DNA of 64,000 bases from Oreohelix idahoensis (lineage: Eukaryota > Mollusca > Gastropoda > Stylommatophora > Oreohelicidae). The stretch spans positions 229,501 through 293,500 of the forward strand of contig JAMPIV010006387.1 of the NCBI GenBank assembly GCA_024509875.1, written 5' to 3'. The notes beneath the pieces are model-generated. The model saw nothing but the letters and a program-made list of their open reading frames with translations, ran no database searches and was not told the origin of the DNA. Made by a program: the position numbers and the translations under genes. Positions 47,806 through 59,254 of this stretch are shown one piece after another (position 1 is the stretch's first letter; each line of letters starts with the position of its first letter).

Positions 47806-48600
47806 ACAAGGGGTTGGTGGTCTTGTATCTTGCAGTACTTATGCTTTTCACAGCTACAAACACAATGATATAAAACAAAGATACCATAAGGGGTTGGTGG
47901 TCTTGTATCTTGCAGTACTTATGCTTGTCACAGCTACAAACACAATGATATAAAACAAAGATACCATAAGGGGTTGGTGGTCTTGTATCTTGCAGTACTT
48001 ATGCTTGTCACAGCTACAAACACAATGATATAAAACAAAGATACCATAAGGGGTTGGTGGTCTTGTATCTTGCAGTACTTATGCTTGTCACAGCTACAAA
48101 CACACAAGATATAAAACAAAGATACCATAAGGGGTTGGTGGTCTTGTATCTTGCAGTACTTATGCTTGTCACAGCTACAAACACAATGATATAAAACAAA
48201 GATACCATAAGGGGTTGGTGGTCTTGTATCTTGCAGTACTTATGCTTGTCACAGCTACAAACACAATGATATAAAACAAAGATACCATAAGGGGTTGGTG
48301 GTCTTGTATCTTGCAGTACTTATGCTTGTCACAGCTACAAACACAATGATATAAAACAAAGATACCATAAGGGGTTGGTGGTCTTGTATCTTGCAGTACT
48401 TATGCTTGTCACAGCTACAAACACAATGATATAAAACAAAGATACCATAAGGGGTTGGTAGTCTTGTATTTTGCAGTACTTGTGCTTGTCACAGCTACAA
48501 ACACAATGATATAAAACAAAGATACCATAAGGGGTTGGTGGTCTTGTATCTTGCAGTACTTATGCTTGTCACAGCTACAAACAGAATGATATAAAACAAA
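47806..48600. repeat. 80-bp tandem repeat abutting the exon 1 splice donor
   Basis: About ten units with an exact 80-bp period (ggggttggtgg at 47811, 47891, 47971, 48051, 48131 and on). The last unit ends in the exon 1 donor region. Each unit repeats a close relative of the intron side of that donor (aaaacaaagataccataagg against aaaacaaacgtaccatctgg). Long minus-strand frames here are by-products of periodicity. Confidence 0.93.
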
Positions 48601-48605
48601 CGTAC

Positions 48606-48729
48606 CATCTGGACTGGTTTCTCCCATACCACTACCAGATCCTGAACCTGATTCTACAAGATCTTCATCATCTGAAACATGGATCATCCATCCTCCACTA
48701 CCAGCTACTGGCTCAACAGGCTCTTTGTC
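48606..48729 (-). CDS. SDC-like: Syndecan-like proteoglycan, exon 1 of those seen: glycosaminoglycan attachment region
   Basis: A 124-base minus-strand exon between an excellent acceptor (ttttaccccag with a pyrimidine tract) and a gtacgt donor; enters phase 0, exits phase 1. It encodes DKEPVEPVAGSGGWMIHV, then SDDEDLVESGSGSGSGMGE. Repeated Ser-Gly dipeptides next to an acidic cluster (DDED, E) and a GSGGW site are the classic pattern for xylosylation and heparan sulfate attachment in syndecan ectodomains. An upstream exon with the signal peptide is required and not found before 64000. Confidence 0.9.
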
Positions 48730-48752
48730 CTGGGGTAAAAAGAAAAAGGTCA

Positions 48753-49545
48753 ATAAACAACCTTAGTTATGCAGATGATACCGTGTTGTTAGCTGAAAGC
48801 GAACAGGAGTTACAAGAACTAGTGAAGCAAGTGAACAGTATAAGTCATGAATATGGACTCGACATTAATATTGAGACAACAAAAACTCTGATAATTAGCA
48901 AAACAGACGATAAGCCCACATTAAAGATAAGCATAAATGGGAAAATCCTGGAACAAGTCAAGAGCTACTTATATTTTGGTCATATAATAACAGAAGATGG
49001 CAGATGTGAAACAGAAATCAAGAAGAGAATAGAAATGGCCAAAGCTATATTCAACAACATGAAACAAACACTGACATCTAAACAGTTATCTCACAAATTA
49101 AAACTGAGAATCATAAAGTGTTATATATATTCTGCATTACTGTATGGTGTAGAAACATGGACAATGAATAAGCAATTGAAAGAACGAATTGAGGCTCTTG
49201 AAATGTGGATATATAGAAGAATGGGGCGTATCTCATGGAAAGAGAAGAACACAAATAAGGAGGTCCTAGAAAATCTAGGTATGAAAAGAGAACTAATGAG
49301 GGCGATCAAAGTTCGGTAGCTAAAACACTTTGGCCACATAAAATGGCATAACACCTTGCAGAAGACCATAACAGAAGGGAGAGTTGAAGGCAAACGTGCA
49401 AGGGGAAGACAGTGCTATAAGTGGGAAGATAACATCAAGAGATGTACAGGAAAGAGTCTATCAGAGTGCACCACCAAGACAACAGACAGAAGACGTTGGA
49501 GATCCATTACAGCCAACCTTCATTGTGGAGATGGCAGCTGAATAC
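48753..49545 (+). mobile_element. 5'-truncated LINE D (RT core to C-terminus)
   Basis: It starts just before the catalytic box (NNLSYADDTVLLAESEQEL), followed by LYFGHIITEDGRCETEIKKR, LLYGVETWTMNKQL, MWIYRRMGRISWKEKNTNKE, a stop after IKVR and, in another frame, ITEGRVEGKRARGRQ and a C-terminal RRRWRSITANLH. The sequence differs from LINEs A and B. It begins about 20 bases from the acceptor of exon 1, and its 3' end runs into the 44-bp satellite. Confidence 0.88.
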
Positions 49546-49549
49546 ACAG

Positions 49550-52500
49550 AATGTGAATTAACCAAACACATAGTCACAAGGATCATATCATATTCACTTT
49601 TCTTGTGAATAGTCACAAGGATCATAGCACAGAATGTGAATTAACAAAACACAGTCACAAGGATCATAGCACAGAATGTGAATTAACCAAACACATAACC
49701 ACTAGGATCATAGCACAGAATGTGGATTAACAAACACATAGTCACAAGAACCATAACACAGAATGTGAATTAACCAAACACATAACCACTAGGATCATAA
49801 CACAGAATGTGAATTAACCAAACACATAGTCACAAGGATCATAGCACAGAATGTGAATTAATCAAACGCATAGTCACAAGGATCATAGCACAGAATGTGA
49901 ATTAATCAAACGCATAGTCACATGGATCATAGCACAGAATGTGAATTAATCAAACGCATAGTCACAAGGATCATAGCACAGAATGTGAATTAATCAAACG
50001 CATAGTCACAAGGATCATAGCACAGAATGTGAATTAATCAAACGCATAGTCACAAGGATCATAGCACAGAATGTGAATTAATCAAACGCATAGTCACAAG
50101 GATCATAGCACAGAATGTGAATTAATCAAACGCATAGTCACAAGGATCATAGCACAGAATGTGAATTAATCAAACGCATAGTCACAAGGATCATAGCACA
50201 GAATGTGAATTAATCAAACGCATAGTCACAAGGATCATAGCACAGAATGTGAATTAATCAAACGCATAGTCACAAGGATCATAGCACAGAATGTGAATTA
50301 ATCAAACGCATAGTCACAAGGATCATAGCACAGAATGTGAATTAATCAAACGCATAGTCACAAGGATCATAGCACAGAATGTGAATTAATCAAACGCATA
50401 GTCACAAGGATCATAGCACAGAATGTGAATTAATCAAACGCATAGTCACACAAGGAATTAATCAAATGCATAGTCACAAGGATCATAGCACAGAATGTGA
50501 ATTAATCAAACGCATAGTCACAAGGATCATAGCACAGAATGTGAATTAATCAAACGCATAGTCACAAGGATCATAGCACAGAATGTGAATTAATCAAACG
50601 CATAGTCACAAGGATCATAGCACAGAATGTGAATTAATCAAACGCATAGTCACAAGGATCATAGCACAGAATGTGAATTAATCAAACGCATAGTCACAAG
50701 GATCATAGCACAGAATGTGAATTAATCAAACGCATAGTCACAAGGATCATAGCACAGAATGTGAATTAATCAAACGCATAGTCACAAGGATCATAGCACA
50801 GAATGTGAATTAATCAAACGCATAGTCACAAGGATCATAGCACAGAATGTGAATTAATCAAACGCATAGTCACAAGGATCATAGCACAGAATGTGAATTA
50901 ATCAAACGCATAGTCACAAGGATCATAGCACAGAATGTGAATTAATCAAACGCATAGTCACAAGGATCATAGCACAGAATGTGAATTAATCAAACGCATA
51001 GTCACAAGGATCATAGCACAGAATGTGAATTAATCAAACGCATAGTCACAAGGATCATAGCACAGAATGTGAATTAATCAAACGCATAGTCACAAGGATC
51101 ATAGCACAGAATGTGAATTAATCAAACGCATAGTCACAAGGATCATAGCACAGAATGTGAATTAATCAAACGCATAGTCACAAGGATCATAGCACAGAAT
51201 GTGAATTAATCAAACGCATAGTCACAAGGATCATAGCACAGAATGTGAATTAATCAAACGCATAGTCACAAGGATCATAGCACAGAATGTGAATTAATCA
51301 AACACATAGTCACAAGGATCATAGCACAGAATGTGAATTAATCAAACACATAGTCACAAGGATCATAGCACAGAATGTGAATTAATCAAACACATAGTCA
51401 CATGGATCATATCACAGAATGTGAATTAACCAAACACATAGTCACAAGGATCATAGCACAGAATGTGAATTAATCAAACGCATAGTCACAAGGATCATAG
51501 CACAGAATGTGAATTAACCAAACACATAGTCACAAGGATCATAGCACAGAATGTGAATTAATCAAACGCATAGTCACAAGGATCATAGCACAGAATGTGA
51601 ATTAATCAAACGCATAGTCACAAGGATCATAGCACAGAATGTGAATTAATCAAACGCATAGTCACAAGGATCATATCACAGAATGTGAATTAATCAAACA
51701 CATAGTCACAAGGATCATAGCACAGAATGTGAATTAATCAAACACATAGTCACATGGATCATATCACAGAATGTGAATTAACCAAACACATAGTCACAAG
51801 GATCATAGCACAGAATGTGAATTAATCAAACGCATAGTCACAAGGATCATAGCACAGAATGTGAATTAACCAAACACATAGTCACAAGGATCATAGCACA
51901 GAATGTGAATTAATCAAACGCATAGTCACAAGGATCATATCACAGAATGTGAATTAACCAAACACATAGTCACAAGGATCATAGCACAGAATGTGAATTA
52001 ATCAAACGCATAGTCACAAGGATCATATCACAGAATGTGAATTAACCAAACACATAGTCACAAGGATCATAGCACAGAATGTGAATTAATCAAACACATA
52101 GTCACATGGATCATATCACAGAATGTGAATTAACCAAACACATAGTCACAAGGATCATAGCACAGAATGTGAATTAATCAAACGCATAGTCACAAGGATC
52201 ATATCACAGAATGTGAATTAACCAAACACATAGTCACAAGGATCATAGCACAGAATGTGAATTAATCAAACGCATAGTCACAAGGATCATATCACAGAAT
52301 GTGAATTAATCAAACACATAGTCACAAGGATCATATCACAGAATGTGAATTAATCAAACACATAGTCACAAGGATCATATCACAGAATGTGAATTAATCA
52401 AACACATAGTCACAAGGATCATATCACAGAATGTGAATTAATCAAACACATAGTCACAAGGATCATATCACAGAATGTGAATTAATCAAACACATAGTCA

Positions 52501-54055
52501 CAAGGATCATATCACAGAATGTGAATTAATCAAACACATAGTCACAAGGATCATATCACAGAATGTGAATTAATCAAACACATAGTCACAAGGATCATAT
52601 CACAGAATGTGAATTAATCAAACACATAGTCACAAGGATCATATCACAGAATGTGAATTAATCAAACACATAGTCACAAGGATCATATCACAGAATGTGA
52701 ATTAATCAAACGCATAGTCACAAGGATCATATCACAGAATGTGAATTAATCAAACACATAGTCACAAGGATCATATCACAGAATGTGAATTAATCAAACA
52801 CATAGTCACAAGGATCATATCACAGAATGTGAATTAATCAAACGCATAGTCACAAGGATCATATCACAGAATGTGAATTAATCAAACACATAGTCACAAG
52901 GATCATATCACAGAATGTGAATTAATCAAACACATAGTCACAAGGATCATATCACAGAATGTGAATTAATCAAACACATAGTCACAAGGATCATATCACA
53001 GAATGTGAATTAATCAAACACATAGTCACAAGGATCATATCACAGAATGTGAATTAATCAAACACATAGTCACAAGGATCATATCACAGAATGTGAATTA
53101 ATCAAACACATAGTCACAAGGATCATATCACAGAATGTGAATTAATCAAACACATAGTCACAAGGATCATATCACAGAATGTGAATTAATCAAACACATA
53201 GTCACAAGGATCATATCACAGAATGTGAATTAATCAAACACATAGTCACAAGGATCATATCACAGAATGTGAATTAATCAAACACATAGTCACAAGGATC
53301 ATATCACAGAATGTGAATTAATCAAACACATAGTCACAAGGATCATATCACAGAATGTGAATTAATCAAACACATAGTCACAAGGATCATATCACAGAAT
53401 GTGAATTAATCAAACACATAGTCACAAGGATCATATCACAGAATGTGAATTAATCAAACACATAGTCACAAGGATCATATCACAGAATGTGAATTAATCA
53501 AACACATAGTCACAAGGATCATATCACAGAATGTGAATTAATCAAACACATAGTCACAAGGATCATATCACAGAATGTGAATTAATCAAACACATAGTCA
53601 CAAGGATCATATCACAGAATGTGAATTAATCAAACACATAGTCACAAGGATCATATCACAGAATGTGAATTAATCAAACACATAGTCACAAGGATCATAT
53701 CACAGAATGTGAATTAATCAAACACATAGTCACAAGGATCATAGCACAGAATGTGAATTAATCAAACGCATAGTCACAAGGATCATATCACAGAATGTGA
53801 ATTAATCAAACACATAGTCACAAGGATCATAGCACAGAATGTGAATTAATCAAACACATAGTCACAAGGATCATATCACAGAATGTGAATTAATCAAACA
53901 CATAGTCACAAGGATCATATCACAGAATGTGAATTAATCAAACACATAGTCACAAGGATCATATCACAGAATGTGAATTAATCAAACACATAGTCACAAG
54001 GATCATATCACAGAATGTGAATTAATCAAACACATAGTCACAAGGATCATATCAC
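49550..54055. repeat. 44-bp satellite array, about 100 copies
   Basis: The unit contains cacagaatgtgaattaatca and catagtcacaaggatcat, with an exact 44-bp period (aacgca at 50041 and 50085, and so on). Units up to about 51300 mostly carry aaacgcatag with atagcac. Units from about 52250 carry aaacacatag with atatcac. The middle mixes both. Confidence 0.97.
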
Positions 54056-54819
54056 ATTCACTTTTCTACCCTTTTCCTCTTTTCCCGCACTGAATATTTC
54101 TGGCTAGGAATTCTTATTCTTCTTCCTCGTTCGTCCTAAAAAAGGATGTTGGTTGCGTTGTGCCTGGAGCTGCGATATTTGCGCCTTTCGGCCGACACAT
54201 GCGACTGCCGCACAGCATTTTTTGGGACCGGGTTAGACTTCCCTCTTCGATCCCTACTCTCTCAGCCAGACTGCAGTGATGCAGCCTGTTTCCAGGACCA
54301 CCACTTGGAGGTGGAGTAGGGCCTTGGTCAGCTCTGGTTCGCTGACCCTGACGCAAGCAGTCAAGCTATGGGTCGCTGACTGCATTCTCTATTGTTGCAT
54401 CTTTGGGATGTTGACTGGACTGTGTTGTCTGGCTAGGACTGATTCTGTAGCTTAGACGCCTAACTTTGTCACCATAAATCTAGTCTGAACCCAAGCGACA
54501 CCAAGATTTGATGGATGTTAATTTTCTGACTATAACGAGTTGTGCACACAAAGATATGTTATGATAACGAGATGATAAACACAGGAAATGTTAATCCATC
54601 ACATAGGCAAGTCCTCGCCATGCTGTGTCAGGTGTCAGTTTCAGTCTTTGTAGTCTTTGTTTGTGTTAATGAGGTGCGGAGAGACAGTACCTCCTCCTAT
54701 TGTCAGTCAAAAGGCCCATTACATTAAGAAATTTAGTTTTTTCAATGCAAAAAATATGCCCACTGCCTCCATCAAACGAGTAAGATGGTTACTTTTGATA
54801 ACCACAAGGACTAAATCAC
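54056..54819. other. Spacer between two satellite blocks
   Basis: No gene is supported. 54110-54360 resembles 59830-60120 (agctgcgatatttgcgcctt, cggccgacacat), so it is a member of a dispersed repeat, possibly the 3' part of an I-like LINE in minus orientation. Confidence 0.4.
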
Positions 54820-55075
54820 AAAATGTGGATTAACCAAACACATAGTCACTAGGATCGTATCACAGAAACACAGTCACAAGGATCATATTACAGAATGTGG
54901 ATTAACCAAACACTTAATCACAAGGACTATATCACAGAATGTGGATTAACCAAACACATTGTCACTAGAATCATATCACAGAATGTGGATTAACCAAAAA
55001 CATTGTCACTAGAATCCTATCACAGAATGTGGATTAACCAAACACATTGTCACTAGAATCCTATCACAGCATGTC
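54820..55075. repeat. Diverged block of the 44-bp satellite
   Basis: Units read cagaatgtggattaaccaaa and cacattgtcactag with more mismatches than the main array, suggesting an older edge of the same satellite. Confidence 0.85.
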
Positions 55076-55224
55076 AATAACAACATGGACACAGACCATG
55101 GCAGATATCATCATCATCATTTTCCTGTGTGCTACATATGGAGCATGCAGCCACTACCCCAGCAGGTCCCCTGCTCCAAGCATTCGTATGCTCTTATAAC
55201 TATGGTTTCTGTGGCAATTAGTTG

Positions 55225-55962
55225 GACACTATGAGGTTGTCAGCCCATGCACGATACACACACACACTTGTGAGGTTGTCAGCCCATGTATGATACACAC
55301 ACACTTGTGGGGTTGTCAGCCCATGTATGATACACACACACTTGTGGGGTTGTCAGCCCATGCACGATACACACACTTGTGGGGTTGTCAGCCCATGTAC
55401 GATACACACACACACACTTGTGAGGTTTTCAGCCCATGTATGATACACACACACTTGTGGGGTGTCAGCCCATGCACGATACACACACACTTGTAGGGTT
55501 GTCAGCCCATGTATGATACACACACACACTTGTGAGGTTGTCAGCCCATGTACGATACACACACACTTGTGGGGTTGTCAGCCCATGCACGATACACACA
55601 CACTTGTGGGGTTGTCAGCCCATGTACGATACACACACACACTTGTGAGGTTGTCAGCCCATGCATGATACACACACACACTTGTGGGGTTGTCAGCCCA
55701 TGCACGATACACACACACACACTTGTGGGGTTGTCAGCCCATGTACAATACACACACACACACTTGTGAGGTTGTAAGCCCATGCACGATACACACACAC
55801 ACTTGTGGGGTTGTCAGCCCATGTATGATACACACACACACTTGTGAGGTTGTCAGCCCATGCACGATACACACACACACTTGTGAGGTTGTCAGCCCAT
55901 GTACGATACACACACACTTGTGGGGTTGTCAGCCCATGTACGATACACACACACTTGTGGGT
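55225..55962. repeat. CA-rich ~36-42-bp minisatellite, about 18 copies
   Basis: The unit is cacttgtggggttgtcagcc, then catgyaygatacac and a variable (ac)n. Length variation comes from the (ac)n part. Open frames on both strands here are repeat artefacts. Confidence 0.95.
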
Positions 55963-56009
55963 GCAGTAATCCCTATTCTTTCTTTATCTCTTCACAGACC
56001 CCAGAAACT

Positions 56010-56960
56010 ACACAGGGAATGGCAGATATTCATGGTATGGCAGATATTCACGGTATGGTAGATATTCATGGTATGGCAGATATTCACGGTATGGTAGATA
56101 TTCATGGTATGGCAGATATTCACGGTATGGTAGATATTCATGGTATGGCAGATATTCATGGTATGGCAGATATTCACGGTATGGTAGATATTCATGGTAT
56201 GGTAGATATTCACGGTATGGTAGATATTCACGGTATGGCAGATATTCACGGTATGGTAGATATTCATGGTATGGCAGATATTCACGGTATGGTAGATATT
56301 CATGGTATGGCAGATATTCACGGTATGGTAGATATTCACGGTATGGCAGATATTCACGGTATGGTAGATATTCATGGTACAGTTGACATTCAAAAATCCG
56401 GCAACCTCCGGACCTGAGGAGTGCCGGATTTTTGAAAATGCCGGATTTTTTTATGGTTATATATGCTGTATATATTTAACAGAAAATGACTACCTGTTTA
56501 CGTTTTACACCACTTCTTTTATTTGCTGAATCCATAATGGGGATATACAGCAGCAAATAAATGATAAAATGAGAAGGAATGAGCAGGAATGCCTGTTAAC
56601 ACGTGCAAGCAAGACCCAACAGCTGCATCAAAATATAAACGGCTCCAGAAAACAATCGCGCGTGCGGTAAATTTAAAATTGCGCTCCGAAATCCATGCCG
56701 GAAATCTGAAGGAACCGGATTATCGATGGCCGGATTTTTGAATGTCAACTGTATGGCAGATATTCACGGTATGGTAGATATTCATGGTATGGCAGATATT
56801 CACGGTATGGTAGATATTCATGGTATGGCAGATATTCATGGTATGGTAGATATTCACAGTATGGCAGATATTGAGGGAATGGCAGATATTCATGGAATGG
56901 CAGATATTCATGGAATGGCAGATATTGAGGGAATGGCAGATATTCAGGGCATGGCAGATA
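56010..56960. repeat. 18-bp minisatellite interrupted by a MITE
   Basis: The unit ggtatggcagatattcac, alternating with tagatattcatgg variants, is present at 56010-56379 and again at 56752-56960. The final copies drift to gaatggcagatattgagg. Confidence 0.95.
56380..56751. mobile_element. TA-flanked MITE with 23-bp perfect terminal inverted repeats
   Basis: The ends cagttgacattcaaaaatcc and ggatttttgaatgtcaactg (each extending 3 more matching bases inward) are exact inverted repeats. TA flanks both sides (56378-56379 and 56752-56753). 372 bp, no coding frame. The TA target and CAGT start fit the Tc1/mariner/pogo group. Confidence 0.9.
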
Positions 56961-57248
56961 TAGTGGGACAATAACACAATTGACAGAGACCATGACATAG
57001 ATAAAGTTGGTCAATGACAACACTGACAAAGGCAGTGACAGCGTTTAATTACAATGTGGTTCAATGAAACATGGACAAAGACAGGACAGCGGTTTTAAAG
57101 TTGCCAAAAGTGGGTCAAAACAATGGTAGGTAAAGCACTGGCAGAGAAAAAGGGATCAAACAACATGGACATAAATCATTGGAAGAAAAAGTGGGTCAAA
57201 ACCACATGGACATTGACAATGGTAAACAAAGTAGGTCAGTTATAATAT
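56961..57248. repeat. Degenerate tandem sequence
   Basis: Loose ~35-45-bp periodicity of acatggacaaagaca and gtgggtcaaaac motifs, also visible at 55080-55100. Confidence 0.45.
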
Positions 57249-57262
57249 GGACCAAGACTATA

Positions 57263-57598
57263 ATAGCCCCTTCAGTCATAACTGACAATGGGAATGCGCT
57301 CCTGAGATGACAGCTCTCAGCTGCTTATTTTCCTGGTGTTCCTTTTGACGTTTTCTCCTCCCTTCTCCTTGTTGTGTGAGCTTCTTTTCACCCAATCTAA
57401 AGTGGCACCGCAGATAGCATCGCCACATGGTGTGATCGACAGCTTCATCCTCCCAGGTTGTTGGATTTATGTCCAGTACCTTCATGTCTCTCTTGTACAC
57501 ATCTTTGAACCTCAGCTGTGGTCACCCTACTGTTCTTTTGCCATCAGCCAGTTGTCCATAGAAGATATCTTTTGGGATGCGACAGTCTTCCATGCGGC
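57263..57598 (-). mobile_element. LINE 3' fragment (family of 3609-5112)
   Basis: The minus strand encodes VLDINPTTWEDEAVDHTMW and FRLGEKKLTQQ, as in the 3.6-kb copy. A perfect 14-bp target duplication, ggaccaagactata, is at 57249-57262 and 57599-57612. Confidence 0.9.
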
Positions 57599-57657
57599 GG
57601 ACCAAGACTATAGCAAAGAGAATAAAGAACAGGAAAACAGACTGCAGCAAAGAATGT

Positions 57658-58863
57658 CTTCTTCTTCTTTGATCCTTAGCCGCTGACCGTCAAAGCAGTC
57701 AATGGCCATTACGCCTCGTGGCGTCTTGTAGGGCAACAACAAATTGATTCCACTTTGCTCGGTCGGCGGCCATCCTTCGTACAGTGCCCCAACTCTGGTT
57801 CATTCTTTGCATCTCAGCCTCCACAGTCCTCCGCCAAGTTGTTTTTGGTTGGCCTCTCTTTCGTTTTCCTTCAGGGGTCCATAGCATAGCTGTTCTTGTG
57901 ATGGCATCAGGGTCTCTTCTGAGGACATGGCCAACCCAGCTCCAGCATCTGCCAGCTATGATGGTGTGCATGTCCTCTTGCTTGCTCCGAGTAAGCAGAT
58001 CTTGGTTGGTGATGATATTCGGCCAAAAGATTCGGAGAATTTTTCTTAGGCATGTTGGAGCCGCGGTAGCATAGTGGTTAGTGCACTGGCTTCCTAGCGC
58101 AGTGGTCTATGGTTCGATCCCCAGATGAGGCGGAAAATTTTTAGGCCTCAAACGGCTCCTGGGTCGACCCAGCCCCAAATGGGTACCAGAGCTACTCTGG
58201 GAAGGTTAAGGCGGCCGGCGTGATGCCGACCACATCACCCCTAGTGTGCCGACGGTCAAGATAATATGGGCCTAACACCATATTCCCAATATGCCTCAAT
58301 GGGCGTGTAACGGGTTCCTTTTTTTTTTTTTTTTTTATGTTGTGTGAAAAGAGGACAATTTCGACATTTCCTTCTCTGTAACTCTCCAGCTCTCCGCGCC
58401 ACAGAGAAAAACAGAAAGCACACAGCTCTGATATAATCCTAATTTTGTGCTTGTGCTGTACTGAGAGGACTTCCAGATGTTGTTTAGACTAAAAAATGCT
58501 GTTCTTGCTTTGTTCATTCTGTTGTTGATGTCTTTGCTTGCTCCGCCGTCTGGTGTTACTATGTATCCTAGGTATGTGAAGGCATCTGTCTGTTCCAGTT
58601 GCTGATTCCTTACTGATATGGGCTCAGGGTTGCTCACATTGAGCGTCATGACCTCTGTCTTCTTTAGGTTGATGTTCAAGCCCACCTGCTGGCTATACTT
58701 ATTAAGTCTATCCGTTTTTTTCCTGGATGTGTTGATGTGAATGTGCTAGCAGTGCAATGTCATCTGCATATTCCAGATCTTCCAATGTAGAAAATGTAGT
58801 CCATCTTATTCCTCTTGGATTGCCCTCTGTTGTCTGGCGCATCACCCAGTCTATGACTGTTAA
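57658..58863 (-). mobile_element. 5'-truncated LINE B copy, interrupted by a SINE
   Basis: The minus strand carries LINE B RT C-terminal sequence (VGLNINLKKTEVMTLNV-like, RVTEKEMSKLSSFHTT, MHTIIAGRCWSWVGHVLRRD, TTWRRTVEAEMQRMN) and its aagaagaag tail at the low-coordinate end. A 12-bp duplication, agcaaagaatgt, is at 57646-57657 and 58864-58875. Frameshifts are present. Confidence 0.9.
58058..58336 (+). mobile_element. tRNA-derived SINE (type 2) inside LINE B copy
   Basis: The most complete copy of this SINE. The head gagccgcggtagcatagtgg has an A box; ggttcgatcccc is a near-perfect B box. It ends in a T-run. A short duplication, atgttg, is at 58052-58057 and 58337-58342. Removing it rejoins the LINE codons FHTT and CLRKILR. 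Confidence 0.88.
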
Positions 58864-58875
58864 AGCAAAGAATGT

Positions 58876-59254
58876 GCAACTGCTAAAAGCATGGATTTAA
58901 GCCCATATTCCACTTTCAGAAATAGATTTCAGATTAAACTTTTAAAATCCCACAATCAGTGCTGAAATCAAATTCAATAATATAAAGTCAAAATAAAAAT
59001 AAAAACTATAGATCTCAAATTCAGAAAAAACAAGTTCCAAATTCAATCTTGAAATAAAAGACTTGTATGTATGACTTGCTGATGGCCTATGCTCCTTGGG
59101 GGCTGAAGGATACTGACTGACTGATGTATGACAGATTTATAGATGTACTAGATCAGACTATGACATTTTGGATAAACACTACCCTCAGCTTAAACAATAC
59201 AGGAAGTCAACTAAACTGGAGAACAAATAAGAAAATGGTCCAGTGTAGTTTCCC
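58876..59254. other. Noncoding spacer with a LINE A 3' tip
   Basis: 59076-59125 (gatggcctatgctccttggg, then gactgactgatg) matches the extreme 3' end of the LINE A family. The rest is A-rich and unrecognised. Confidence 0.45.

Larger units (their letters stand above)
12296..48729 (-). other. SDC-like: Gene span: thyroglobulin-domain syndecan-like gene (six exons seen)
   Basis: Exons 48606-48729, 44239-44514, 35140-35340, 32693-32772, 17297-17351 and 12296-12462 total 903 bases, exactly 301 codons with the stop. Their boundary phases (0/1, 1/1, 1/1, 1/0, 0/1, 1/stop) fit without exception, and every junction has GT and AG. Predicted order by residue: acidic Ser-Gly region 1-41, Thr-rich linker 43-62, thyroglobulin type-1 domain ~63-132, second domain ~138-200, acidic stalk 201-246, membrane helix 247-266, cytoplasmic tail 267-300. 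The likely role is a cell-surface heparan sulfate proteoglycan. The signal peptide exon is missing and must lie upstream. Introns are filled with transposons, mostly antisense to the gene. Confidence 0.85.

Noticed and set aside
47934..48430. Minus-strand frames repeating ARYKTTNPLWYLCFISLCL
   Set aside because: They follow from the 80-bp repeat, have no splice or start support and lie in the intron flanking exon 1.
49550..54055. Regular array that could be mistaken for a CRISPR locus
   Set aside because: Units are contiguous without unique spacers, the unit is 44 bp throughout, and the genome is eukaryotic; it is a satellite.
55290..56061. Long open frames on both strands in the CA-rich array
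   Set aside because: Periodicity without stops opens several frames at once; no conserved protein.
55992..57029. IHGMADIHGM / NICHTMNIYHT repeat proteins
   Set aside because: Products of an 18-bp array read in different frames, interrupted by a MITE.
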